Part shown: positions 35,212 through 45,689 of the stretch, piece after piece
Position numbering within the stretch: position 1 is the stretch's first letter
Layout: every line of letters starts with the position of its first letter
Assembly: GCF_963678635.1 (NCBI RefSeq)
Contig: NC_087070.1
Coordinates: forward strand, 9,644,539 to 9,708,538
Length of the DNA: 64,000 nucleotides
Direction: 5' to 3'
DNA from: Symsagittifera roscoffensis
Taxonomy: Eukaryota > Xenacoelomorpha > Acoela > Convolutidae
Program-made: the position numbers and the translations under genes
The notes under the pieces: generated by a model
What the model saw: only the letters and a program-made list of their open reading frames with translations
What the model was told of the DNA's origin: nothing
Databases searched by the model: none

Positions 35212-35282
35212 CTGAAATCTTCATAAATTCATACCGTCGCAATAAAAAAATACAATTTACATATGAAAGGAAGAAAGAAAAA

Positions 35283-35288
35283 TTTTAT
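35283..35288 (-). promoter_or_regulatory. Possible polyadenylation signal AATAAA
   Basis: AATAAA on the minus strand about 190 bp after the stop of the exon candidate at 35476-35691 and about 70 bp before exon a of the multi-pass gene. If used, it separates the two transcription units. Confidence 0.35.
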
Positions 35289-35475
35289 TGACACCAATTT
35301 GTGATTCTACAAAAAAGGGACATCAAAAATTTTTCAGATTTATTATTTCCTTCAAAAAATCTTAAAAAATTACAGATTTATAGAAAAAAAAGAAAAATAA
35401 TATCCCTAGAAGTTGTGATTATACAATAAACACTAGAAATATTTAAATCAAATAATATTAAAATTGTTTAACAAT

Positions 35476-35691
35476 TTAAGACATGCCTTGGTGGTGGGGC
35501 AAAGTGTTGGCAACAGGTGAAAAGTGACTGTTGTCTTGGGATCCCACTGAGTCATTATTGTTTGCCGAGAGCGGATCATCCAGTCCGCTTGTATCCAATT
35601 TCAGGCGTTCTTGTTTCGCAGCTGATGAGTTCGGAACAGAGTACGGGTGTTCTGCAAGAGTGTCTTCTTCTGGTAACAATAGGGAGACTTA
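35476..35691 (-). CDS. Candidate terminal exon, gene unknown
   Basis: Acceptor GTTACCAG/AAGAAG, open to a TAA stop. Encodes EDTLAEHPYSVPNSSAAKQE to TLPHHQGMS. The composition is coding-like: G+C-rich, Ser/Asn/Asp-rich. Incoming phase 1. It could be the 3' end of a gene upstream. Alternatively, through a weak internal donor (AACA/GTCACT, phase 1), it could be the missing exon before exon a of the multi-pass gene. I cannot decide between these. Confidence 0.45.
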
Positions 35692-36109
35692 TTTTTTGAC
35701 ATCACCAAAAAATATATGTAACTTATCAAATGACAGAATGCAAAAAATGAAAGATGAAATTGAAATTAGAAAACCTACTATGGGTTTCAACTAGAATGCG
35801 TCTGAACTACAAAACAGCCATTGAATCATTACATGATCCTGTAAAAATATTGAAAAAGCAGCGAGCTTTTTACTTGACAATTTCGGTATGCAAAACTGAA
35901 AATAAAATCTGATACGAACTTTTACACAATACTTGGAAGTATAAACAAAAATTCAACAAATGTGCTGGGTGGGGGTAAAAAGCTTGAGGGGCCGAGGGGA
36001 CGAAGTTGAGACTTGGCATTTAGTAAAAGACAGGGCATAAATTCTGCAAACTTCTCGCAAAATTTGCAAAATTTTGCAAAAATAATCGAATTTAGTTTTA
36101 AAACTGAAA

Positions 36110-36365
36110 TGGATTATAATCAATTATAATGGATTATAATGGATTTTCATTTCAAAAAAATCGATTATAATGGATTATCTTGGCAAAAAAATCGAAGTCA
36201 GTGACAAAAATAATGGATTATAATCGATTATAATGGATTATATTTGTTCAAATATAATCGGTTAAAATGGCTATATAATCGATTTCGCGGTCTGAATTTT
36301 ACATCCGTAATGGATTATAATCAATTATTTTTGTCTCGGGAATCCATTATAATCGATTAGATTCC
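36110..36365. repeat. GGATTATAAT / ATCGATTATAAT array
   Basis: An irregular array built from GGATTATAAT and ATCGATTATAAT, with about eight GGATTA or TAATCC hexamers. Most likely simple-sequence expansion. It also happens to be a dense set of homeodomain-type cores. Confidence 0.7.
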
Positions 36366-36807
36366 ATGGGCGCTCGGTGCGGGATGGAACTCTGCTATTA
36401 GCCACATCAATTAAAATTAGCAGAATGTGGCTTGTAGGCAAGATATATCATATAGTGTAGTGATTTTTTGTAAAGGTTATTTGTTTGATAAAAAGCAATT
36501 TTTTATCTCGGAAACTTCCGTAGAGTAAATGATTTTGACTCATTCTATTTGGTTGATTTACTGCGACAAAGAAGCAAAACTTCAAAAAATTGCGCGTAGA
36601 TTGCTCAATTTTTAAGAAAAAAGTTTCCAAAATTCTTCGATTTTGCATCATAGTTCATGTGACAGAAAAACCGGAAGATTTTTTTTTAAAGCAGTTGAGT
36701 TTTGGCTTCAGAGCAGCGAAATTCTACGGGACCTGGCTGAAAACTCGAATTCGAACCAATTTAACATCCTATCTAAACGTTTTTTTGGGGGGGGGGGATA
36801 TTAACTT

Positions 36808-36886
36808 GGTTTTGCACAGGTGTATGTGTGTCTCTGTGCTTAATGAGCACCAAAAGTCTGTTCCTACTTTCGTTGTTTTGACAACT
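36808..36886. repeat. 79-bp repeat, copy 1 (identical copy at 38108-38186)
   Basis: From GGTTTTGCACAGGTGTATG to CGTTGTTTTGACAACT, identical by eye in both copies. A third, partial and diverged copy (AATGAGCACCAAAAGTCT) lies at about 63638-63690. Confidence 0.88.
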
Positions 36887-36943
36887 GGTCTCCAAATCTA
36901 AGATACCGTTTTTTGGTCAGGTTAGGATCCTATGGAAATTTGG

Positions 36944-37147
36944 TCAATTTGGGACCTCTAACAGAAAAATATTTCTTGTTTTTGTTTCCTTGAAAAAGCG
37001 CTGATTTTTGATTAATTCAAGTGTGAACAACATCCCTGTTTCTTCTGTTGGCGATGGGGTTCCATGTAGTGCCACTTTGAAGAAGTTGTCGAACAAGTGG
37101 GGGTCGTCCTCTTCAATTGCAGACAGAGGCCGTAATTGACTGCTCAT
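36944..37147 (-). CDS. Candidate first coding exon, gene unknown
   Basis: ATG followed by SSQLRPLSAIEEDDPHLFDN and FFKVALHGTPSPTEET in coding-like, G+C-rich DNA that ends abruptly where AT-rich sequence resumes (about 37015). No strong donor at that point, so the true 3' limit is unclear. It could belong to the same gene as the candidate terminal exon at 35.5 kb, but the phases do not match obviously. Confidence 0.4.
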   Translation of the reverse strand: MSSQLRPLSAIEEDDPHLFDNFFKVALHGTPSPTEETGMLFTLELIKNQRFFKETKTRNIFLLEVPN

Positions 37148-38107
37148 TTTTCAGTCTCCAAAATACACAGGCAAACAAAAATCGGTAATATTAAGAAACA
37201 AAAAAGTTAAACAGACAATTTTAGGCATATAAAAGAATGTGAATTTAAAGTTTTGTCGAAACTGCGGCTATATAAAATCTGTTTTAACCTAAATTTTACA
37301 GTTACATCCTTTTTTCCCGAAAAAGTTCAGTGGCTCCTTATAAAAATTTTTGTTTTCCAGTTTTTGCAAAATGTCAAAATTAGAAATACTTCTGAACCTG
37401 AGCGTGATAATAGAGCAGTTGACCCGCAAATTTCAAAAGAAATTTGAAAAATAAAGTGAAGTGATTATGTTACAATAAAGGGCTTCTTTTTTTCCAAAAA
37501 AGAAAGATTTCCAGGTTCCAATTTCAAAGTTTCAGAAAGAATAAACAGCAAGGAAAAGTAATAATCAAGGTAGTTATAATCCTGATTGTTAAACATACAT
37601 TTTCTGGACACCAAAGCAGTTTCTGATTGCTCGCCAAATTTTCTGATTTTATTTTATGTTCAATAAGCTTTGCAAAACAATATCTGTTCTCATTTAGAAA
37701 TCAACGTGCACAACAGTAGGGACTCATAATTGTTTCCAGTTACCCAGAAATAACTTCTGGCCCGTTCCAATCTTTAATCAGAAGAAGATAATTCTTGTTT
37801 TTGTTTCCAATACCTGGCTCGATTTTTGTTTGTGAAATATTCCAGACCCTGGCAGAAGTCACATTCCAGTAGCTCAACTGGGTTTAATTGAATAACATGT
37901 TCCTTTTCAGCCAACAAAACCGAAAATAAATTTCCGAATAAATTCTTGGCTTTAGCTCAAGAAAATAACCAGAAGTTTTTGCAAAATTGGTTTAATTTTC
38001 CCAGATCTTTAACGTCAACTTGAAATAAAAAAACAAGGACCAAAAACATGACATAAAATTAACCGGAGCATTTCATCGGCCGAGTTTTAGATTTTCTAGA
38101 TTTTATA

Positions 38108-38186
38108 GGTTTTGCACAGGTGTATGTGTGTCTCTGTGCTTAATGAGCACCAAAAGTCTGTTCCTACTTTCGTTGTTTTGACAACT
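38108..38186. repeat. 79-bp repeat, copy 2
   Basis: Identical by eye to copy 1 and in the same orientation, exactly 1300 bp away. No terminal inversion seen, so the element type is unknown. Confidence 0.88.
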
Positions 38187-41027
38187 CGTCGCCAATTTTC
38201 CTCATAAATCTTTCTTCTTTTCTTTCTCCTTACTAAGAAATTCTGTGCACTATTGGCAGCAAATTACACATTTGTAATTGCATGGAGGGATCTAAGATTT
38301 TCATGACAAAACAAGGTAACTTTAGCAAAAAGGGGGTCTTATTGGGCCCCTATTTGTTTTTCTCGAAATATGAAATCATTGATCTAAAATTCTCTCGCAC
38401 CTGATTGATTGAAATCAAATGAATTGTCATGGTATATATTTAAGACTTTGAGAACCAAGAGTCTTAAATATTTATCATGGCAACCATTTGATTTATTAGT
38501 TATAACCACAAAAAAATTGACAATTAAGGATTCGAAAACCAAGAGTCTTAAATATTGTCGTCTTTTTTGAGGTTATTACAAAATAATTGGAATCTTTTGT
38601 TTGACTGTTAATCAGGCAATAATTGTGGCGATTTTTTGTGAGCAGAATGCTTAAAAAACCCAAGAAAAGATGAGTTTCGACTTTTTGTTTGTCTCAAAAA
38701 AAACTGCGCTTCCAGTTGGTCAAAAAAATTTCCGTCGAAAACTGTTAAAATAAAAAAACCTACCAAACGAAAATAATTTTTGTCGCTGTGAGTCAACAGT
38801 AGATTGTTTATATTGTGGTAAATCTGTTCAGAACAACGAAATTATTTTTTTTAGGTTTTTTTTTGTTGGAATTTTTTTTGTTCAGATCAAATTTGGTTAT
38901 CGAAAATATAGTTGCTGACTTTTTTTATACAGTTGTGACGTATCACCCGAATTCGAAGCGAAACATCGTTGTAAATGTCCACAATTTCCGAGTTCAATAC
39001 GAGGCCCAACTGTGTATGTTGTCAAATGGAAGCGAATACCACAAAAGGCTGAAAACCTAATTGTCACGGATTCTCTATTCTTCAAATTTTTGTTTGATCA
39101 TCTTTGGTGTATCGGATTCTACGAACAAATAGCTTCCACACTTTATTGCTCAAAATTGCTCCAAAAACTGGCAAATTTGAGAAAACTGCATCGAAATTTG
39201 CAGAATCCGCAACAAAAGTTGCTTAATCTGGAATAAATTCTGGAACCTCATGCAAATAATAAAAAATGTGTACAAGAAAAGTTTTTTCCCATATTTGATC
39301 TCCGGACAACAATATTTCAGGTTGGTACAAAAATTTTCCGTCGAAAACTGGTAAATTAAAAAAAACTACCAAATAAAAATAATCCTGACTTTCTTGAATT
39401 GAGGCAAAGAATTTCACCCTACTTGCACTTTTAAAAGGAAAACTTATACCATCTGATTGTATTGATGTTTTGAGCGGACACTTGCAAAAACAATTTACCA
39501 TTAACAGCCTTTTCTAACTATGGCAGTTATGCATGTTTTGATAATAAGAAGCCATTAAAACGCCATAAAATTCCTTCTATTGAAGCGTGTCACTGACTAA
39601 CGAACCTTTTCTTGCGGGAAACCAATTCCGGGAAAACTCCAGAGCCAGTAAAGTTTTTCTGCAATTCAAGCTGCATGAATAAACATCCGACTCATTGTTT
39701 TTTTCAAACGATGAACAGTTTCAAAACTTTTCTAAGTATCGAGCAAAAAAATCTCTCTTGATCTATCTTAAGACTGTAAATGAAATTAGCAGGAAAAAGA
39801 GATAAATTTCTCTTTATCCTGCTAATTTGAAATCAAAGTTGAAAGCTCATGAAAATTTTGCTGTTTTCTATTTTCAAAAGTTTATAACATCTACTAGCAG
39901 CTAGTTTTTGAATTTTAGCTCTGCTCCTTTTTATAATCAAATTTTCTTCAAAAACCTGAAATAAAACATAAAATAAACAGGAAAAAAGTAGGCCAAAATT
40001 TTTATTTTGAACTTTTTGTTGATAGTTTCTTCGAAACTGGCACTTCTTCTATAATTTTTAAGCAGACTGTAGATCTTTTTTTCAAGCTTTTTGACGTTTT
40101 TTGTGGAGTCATGTCAATTTTTTTTGCGAAAATTAAAAAAAATCGAATAGTTAACTTCAACGAGCAACGTAAAACAAACCAAAATTTTGGACCGACATGC
40201 AAAAAATTTTTCTTCTAGGCTTGAAGTTTACAAACACAACATAAAACACTTGAATATATCAAGATACCTTTATTTTAGCGAATACACAAGATAAATCAAG
40301 ATAAATGATATTACTGCAAAAAAGACACTTTTAAGGCATCGACTTAAATATCGCGGTAAATCAGGTAAAATTTTTCATTTGATATAAGTCATGAGACCGT
40401 CGGGTTTTGATTTAGTTATCAATTAAATCAACTGACTTTAAAAAGTTTTTGGGCGCAAAACGTCAGAATTTTTTTTTAATCTTGACAAACTTTCAATTAG
40501 ACTAAAATTAATTAGACGTATAATCGATATATCTGTATTTTAATACTTTAAAATTCTGTAAAAATAATACTGAAAGTTAGAAGTGGTAATTATTCAAAAG
40601 TTTAGACAAAAGTCAATGTTTTGTTACAAAGTAAACAAAAATGATAGAATTAATCGATAATAAAAAAAATGAATAACAATGACAAAAAACAATAACAATA
40701 AAAAATAAACATTTTCAAACATAACTGATTCGTTGGTTACATTTGTTTTTTGTTTTTGTTTTTTGGTTGTCTCGTTTGATTTTGGACATTCCGTTTTAGT
40801 TTCATTTTTTTAGAGTCTAGCAAATAATAACTCACTGTAAATAGAATCTAACTTTTTTATTGATTAAGAAACGTGGCCTATATGAAAGCTTTTTCAAGTT
40901 TTTCTTTGAATTATTTCGAGGACGCAATTGCATGGGACAAAACTACTTTTAAAAAAGCAAATATCATATAAAATTATTCGGCACGGGTATAGCATGATTG
41001 TCAATACAGCACCAACGCCGAAATAAT
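38187..41027. other. Intergenic DNA, no gene recognised
   Basis: Contains a twofold AACCAAGAGTCTTAAATAT repeat (38450-38555), weak similarity to the GGATTCC repeat at about 38990-39240, and a perfect hairpin at 39785-39826. No coding signal that I trust. Confidence 0.4.
39785..39826. repeat. 42-bp hairpin
   Basis: ATTAGCAGGAAAAAGAGA pairs with TCTCTTTATCCTGCTAAT across a 6-base loop, with one mismatch. An isolated foldback; no known RNA family recognised. Confidence 0.7.
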
Positions 41028-41133
41028 GTCATACCCTGGCGCGGATCTAGGATTTTCTTGAGGGGGGGGGGGGCGGATTGAGAAAAGTTTTGACGAAAAC
41101 AATGATTTATTTACAATAAGAAAATGAACAAAA

Positions 41134-42351
41134 TTAAACAAAATTGAGTCTTCGATTTTTTGCGGCAAATCTGTCGATGACCTCTTCGACATTGATTTCT
41201 ACATCTTTGTGAATGTAAATTAGCGCCAAATTTGAGAGTCGGTCCTCCTTCATGTTGGAGCGGAGGTAACTTTTTAGTAGTTTCATGCTCGAAAAAGAGC
41301 GCTCAGCAGTGCATACCGTCACTGGGAGGGAAGCACCAATCTGGAGCAAAGTAAAAATTACTGGCATTGTGGCTTTGTGACACACTCTGAGTGCAGCTGT
41401 AAAGGTTTCTGGGGTATCGGTGTACAGGGGGAAGCGCCACATATTTTTCCAAACTTCGAACTCGCTGGGGAAGTCACCATCTGGAAGTATTCCTTCGTAT
41501 AACTGGACCAGATCATCAAAATCTTCCTCCTGTGCATCCTTCTCACTTATCCAACGGGGTAGCAGCTTGCACACTTGGGCACAAGAAGAAGCTGCTCCAA
41601 CGAAGCGTTCCTTGAGATCCATCAGGACAAAATCAAGAAAGGGCAAGTAAACGGTCTGTCTGAAGTGATCATAAGCCGATGATGCTACAGGAGGTCTGCC
41701 TCTTCTACCCTCTATTCGAATATCGCCCAGCTTTGCAGCGTCAGAATGGACTTTTTCGTAGCGGCCATTGCCTTCACCATCGCGCCATTGTTGAAAGAGG
41801 TGACGCAAGTTCCGGATGTGATCCATTGACTGAGGCAATTCTAGCGGAGGTCCCTGAAGAGCAATGCTGGTAGCTTTAGTCGCCCCCAGCAGGTGCTTCA
41901 TAGACATCAGGGCAATCAAGAACTCTGACCGCATCATGCTAGCCAGATAAGCACAGCAGTCAGAAGCACAGCTTTCCCCAGGCCAATTGCTGATGTCTTC
42001 TAGTGTAGCTTCAATGGAAGGCTTCAGCTGGATAAAAGTCAGAACAGCATCGTGTCGTTCAACCCATCGAGTGTCAGACATCTTTGGGATTGCAGTTTTG
42101 CTAGCTTCGGGCTGCAACTTCCGTATGTTCTCACAGAAAGCATCAGAACGCTTTGCAGAACCGCGAAGTAAGGTGATGATTCGAGAAACTAGGGTAAAAG
42201 CAGGGCCTATCGGAAGAATTTTCGATGAATTGACCAGAGTCAGGTTAAGGCAATGCGCAGCACAGTGCACATACACGGCAGCAGGGTGATGCTCCTTGAT
42301 GATGGCTTGAACTCCAGCCTTGGAGTCCTTGGGAGCAGTCTGCTTTGACAT
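41134..42351 (-). CDS. hAT transposase, C-terminal two thirds (N-terminus absent)
   Basis: 405 codons from an ATG (MSKQTAPKDSKAG). The rest matches hAT transposases of the zinc-finger MYM/TTF-type group: AGVQAIIKEHHPAAVYVHC, the CxxH-like HCAAHCLNL, DTRWVERHDAV and the C-terminal dimerisation block CTAERSFSSMKLLKSYLRS. The catalytic Glu of TAERSFS is present. The DNA-binding zinc finger and the region holding the first two catalytic Asp residues, which lies before CxxH, are missing. So it should not cut DNA alone, but could dimerise. The frame is uninterrupted across 1.2 kb. Whether the ATG shown is really used is inference. Confidence 0.9.
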   Translation of the reverse strand: MSKQTAPKDSKAGVQAIIKEHHPAAVYVHCAAHCLNLTLVNSSKILPIGPAFTLVSRIITLLRGSAKRSDAFCENIRKLQPEASKTAIPKMSDTRWVERHDAVLTFIQLKPSIEATLEDISNWPGESCASDCCAYLASMMRSEFLIALMSMKHLLGATKATSIALQGPPLELPQSMDHIRNLRHLFQQWRDGEGNGRYEKVHSDAAKLGDIRIEGRRGRPPVASSAYDHFRQTVYLPFLDFVLMDLKERFVGAASSCAQVCKLLPRWISEKDAQEEDFDDLVQLYEGILPDGDFPSEFEVWKNMWRFPLYTDTPETFTAALRVCHKATMPVIFTLLQIGASLPVTVCTAERSFSSMKLLKSYLRSNMKEDRLSNLALIYIHKDVEINVEEVIDRFAAKNRRLNFV

Positions 42352-42439
42352 CTGGAAGGTTGAAGTTGAAGTCCAGGGTCCAATCCAGAGTGCAGTGTGA
42401 AGTCCAGCGAAGAAGATTTTAGAATGAGCTAGGTAGTTT

Positions 42440-42500
42440 TGAACGGGGTATATATACTGCGAATGAGGCAGGTTGACAGGTACCTGTTAGCAGGTACCTG
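42440..42500 (-). promoter_or_regulatory. TATA-like promoter candidate before the truncated transposase
   Basis: On the minus strand, GCAGTATATATACCCC lies about 100 bp before the ATG. Just upstream are two AGGTACCTG palindromic motifs. The block resembles a small promoter and 5' leader placed in front of the surviving part of the transposase. Confidence 0.4.
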
Positions 42501-42841
42501 CCTCGAGTCAAAAAATGAGTCTAATTTGAGGCCTCAAAAAAGACGCACTTTCACACCTTGAATTTTCACACCTCAAAATTTTCTTTGATATAAAGGCCAA
42601 AGACACCGGCACCAAAGGCGCCCTTTGAAAAAAAATTAAGTAAATTTTTCAAAGGGGGGAACCTTTGGTAATTGTTACGGTCAAATTCCTGAGGGGGGGG
42701 GGGATTCCGCCCCCCCCCCCGCCCCCCCCCCCCCTAAATCCGCCCCTGGTCATACCTATCACATTAAAGAAGTGAGCCCACTTATTTTCTTTTAACTTGT
42801 GCACTCCAAATCAGCTTCACTAGTTCTTGCACTACTGTCAC

Positions 42842-43186
42842 TCATTCTAAGCAAAGCTGTTTGCCAATTGCCGCTATTGCTTTACGAAGTCGTTTCGTTA
42901 TTATCATTCGTTTCATATCATCTGTGCCACTACTATAATCCCTGTTAGTCGATGGGTCTTCAAGTGATGCTCTGAAATTCTGCTTCGCATAGGATCCGAC
43001 AGCTTCTCCTCCTCGGTTTGACGACACTATTGAGTTAGACTCGTGCGACTCGTTCTCGCGTGAGGAGATTGGCGAATAGTAATTGGGCGACGCTGCGAGC
43101 AATGTTTGTTTTGTTCTGTCGAATCTTCTTAATTCTCGGATGAAATCAGGCATTAGAGATGACTCATTGAGCTCATTGATGTCAAT
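42842..43186 (-). CDS. Candidate terminal exon, gene unknown
   Basis: Acceptor GTGACAG/ATTGAC, phase 0, open for 115 codons to TGA: IDINELNESSLMPDFIRELR to RKAIAAIGKQLCLE. Codon use and G+C fit the other exons here. Ser/Asn/Glu-rich middle and a basic C-terminal helix. No family recognised. Upstream exons should lie right of 43.2 kb but I could not identify them. The hAT element sits about 85 bp after the stop. An internal donor (CTTC/GTAAAG, phase 1) makes a longer gene continuing leftwards possible. Confidence 0.5.
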   Translation of the reverse strand: MDINELNESSLMPDFIRELRRFDRTKQTLLAASPNYYSPISSRENESHESNSIVSSNRGGEAVGSYAKQNFRASLEDPSTNRDYSSGTDDMKRMIITKRLRKAIAAIGKQLCLE

Positions 43187-43209
43187 CTGTCACCGGTTTA
43201 TATTCTGAC

Positions 43210-43617
43210 CAGGGGCGGATTTAGGGGGGCGGACACCCTCTCCTCAGGGATTCGACCCCCTCCCGACCCAAAGGGTTCCCCCTTGTACTATTTGGAGAAA
43301 TCCATATTTGGTGATGGACCCCAAGAAATTTCTAAAAGCGCCTTTGGCGCCAATATATACTAAATTTGAGGGGGGAGCGAGCGCCGAAAAAAAGCGATTT
43401 TTTGGTCAACATTTTCCAAAAAAGTGCCTAAAAATTCCCTTTTAGGCCTATTTTTTCGAAATTTTGCCTGCGGTGCAGAAAGTTTGGCAAAACAGAGTTT
43501 TTTAATGCTTTGGTGGGAGAGCTCGGAAAATCAATTTGGTCGACCTAAGAAAAATCGACAAAATTTTGAAATTTTTTTCAAAATCCACCTCTCGAGAAAA
43601 TCCTAGATCCGCTCCTG
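43210..43617 (+). mobile_element. hAT MITE, perfect 8-bp target duplication
   Basis: Flanked by ATTCTGAC on both sides. Ends CAGGGGCGGATTTAGG and CTAGATCCGCTCCTG, with the core AAAGCGCCTTTGGCGCCAA and GGGAGAGCTCGG. It lies 24 bp upstream of the exon candidate at 42842-43186, just before its acceptor. Confidence 0.94.
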
Positions 43618-44238
43618 ATTCTGACCCAAATTTCCTGAATAAAACATAACAAAATAGTGAATATTTTTTTCGCATTATTGTCCATAAAGACAGTTACTAC
43701 GCTCAAACAAATACGACAAAAACGAGCTATAGCGGTTATCAAAAATTGCGGGTTAAATGATGCAATGAAACTGAGACACGAAAAGAAAGTTAAAAGATTC
43801 AGTCTCCGACATCTTTCTCTTTCAAGCTCACAGTTCAATTTTTGACAATCGAAAACCTCGTTAGAGCTATCCCAACTTGCATATTGATCAATGAAAGATC
43901 CCACATTGCGGTTGATGAAAAACAACTTTTTATAAGCCACAAAGACTATGTTGGGTCCATCCACACTCTTGGCAGCTCAATACTAAATGACAAAAACGCT
44001 ATTCCACTTTTTCCAGAAGTAAGTTCATAATATGGCTTGGCTGCTGGGTAAGAATGCTCATACAAAAAATGTCGTGTTTCGTGCGAGGTAAAACGAGAGA
44101 ACCAGATAAGCGCGGCGTAGAAAGCTAGTGAATTAGACAAAAACAATCGACAACAAAAGAGAAATAAAAATTATTAGAAAAATTCGAAAATAAAAAATTG
44201 TCAGGAAGCGCTAACCATCGCTCCCAAAAACAATTATT

Positions 44239-44735
44239 CGGGTGTGCTTTAGTTTTTTTTTCAATCAAAACCAGCTAGTAATAATTGTAGAAAAGCTAGT
44301 GATATATCAAGGTAAAGCCCCCCCTTTCAGTCGTGATATGAACGCGACTTTAAAAAAATGAAAACCTGTTTAGTCTAGTGTCGAGAAAATCAGCTGGAAA
44401 TTTTTCAGTCTAAGTCTAATTTTGAGCGGGTTAAGCGATCGAAAACCGTTCATCATTACAAAAATGATCTTTCAGATTAAGAAAAAATGATGATCAATTT
44501 TTCGTAACCTGAAGGATAGTTTTTTTATAACGATCGTTTTTTGATCGCTTAACTTGCTCAAAATTAGACTCGGACTGAAAAATTTCCAGCCGGTTTTCTC
44601 GACACTGGGACTAAACAATTTTTCAGTTGCGTTCATATCAGGACAGAAAGGGCTTCACTTTGAAATATCACTAGATTCTTTACAACTATTACAATCGATT
44701 TGTTTTACACAAAAAAATAACGATAGCACACCCGA
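44239..44735. mobile_element. Foldback element with imperfect arms of about 230 bp
   Basis: The left arm begins TTCGGGTGTGCTTTAG and the right arm ends GCACACCCGAA. Inner blocks CTAATTTTGAGC and GCTCAAAATTAGAC, CAGCTGGAAATTTTTCAGTC and its complement, all mirror. The centre is about 45 bp. Half of a further copy is at 21585-21810. No ORF. Confidence 0.78.
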
Positions 44736-45689
44736 AGACAAACATCCTTCCCATTTTAAGATGTCGGATTTATCAAGAAAAACTATCGGTTCCTATCTTA
44801 GACCCCACAGTCCGATGGCTACTCAAAATCAAAGGCATGTCGTTAGCGTGTGTTTTGCCAAGAGAGTATTTCGCAACTGACAGTTTGGCAAATTGAAAAT
44901 CAATTCCATTTTATTATACATTCTATTTCCAAAAAAATTCCTTGTCGGTGGGAAATCGTTTATATCAGCTTTTCAGAATTGTTTCTGAACATATTTCAGC
45001 AAAATAAAACGTAGTCTAGGGCTAATAAATTGCTCTGCATTAGCTTAGAGTGAGGGGGGAGTCAATAATGGTTACTTGGTCCCGGAAAAAAATCAAAGCC
45101 AGTTGGAAAGCATAGATGATACTTGATTACTAGGCTGCACAAGCCAATAACCTAATTTCAGAATGACTTTTATTTAAGTTACAACTGGAACTTCAGGCAA
45201 GTCCCGCGAATCTTCTTCAGAGCTACTTAGAATAAGGGGTTGGGTGTATGCCGGACAAATTGGATTGCCCCCACCCCAATCAAACTATGAAGTTTAAACT
45301 GAAGATGACAACCGTTTTGGTGTCCACAATAATGATTTGTCGATTTTGAGTCATTACCCTTTTTGCTTATTGAAAAACTGAAACCGTTTACACTTCTTCA
45401 ATTACCAAAAAAAAATCAACTGAATATCTGACAGTGGGAGAAGCGGAAAGCAAGAGCAACCAAATTATGACAAATTCCTAAATGCAAAATTACAGCAAAC
45501 TTTTAATTTCGCTTAGTTTAAAATTGGTAGATTCAGCCACTTGAACAACGCGCATTGATTTTTGCAATATATTCCCAGAAATGCATTAGATTATTGTTTC
45601 GACTTTTTTATATATCATTTGAAAGGTATTGCTGTCTTGAGCTTCAATTCGAAAAGATATTTTACCTGTGATCTTTTTTCGTAAAGTTA
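44736..45689. other. Intergenic DNA, nothing recognised
   Basis: AT-rich, no credible ORF, no clear repeat ends. Confidence 0.4.

Larger units (their letters stand above)
41036..42748 (-). mobile_element. hAT DNA transposon, transposase-bearing relative of the MITEs
   Basis: Flanked by a perfect 8-bp target duplication, GTCATACC. Ends CTGGCGCGGATCTAGGAT (worn) and TAAATCCGCCCCTG, the same termini as the MITEs. The right part shares their core (AAAGGCGCCCTTTGAAAAA, ATTCCTGAGGGG). It carries one long transposase ORF on the minus strand. At 1.7 kb it is shorter than full hAT elements of this type, so it is probably an internally deleted derivative that keeps the 3' half of the gene. Confidence 0.92.

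Noticed and set aside
43578-43964. 128-codon minus-strand frame
   Set aside because: Starts in AT-rich DNA and ends in a hAT MITE end (a 'GSRIFSRGG' peptide is typical translated MITE terminus). No family or splice support.
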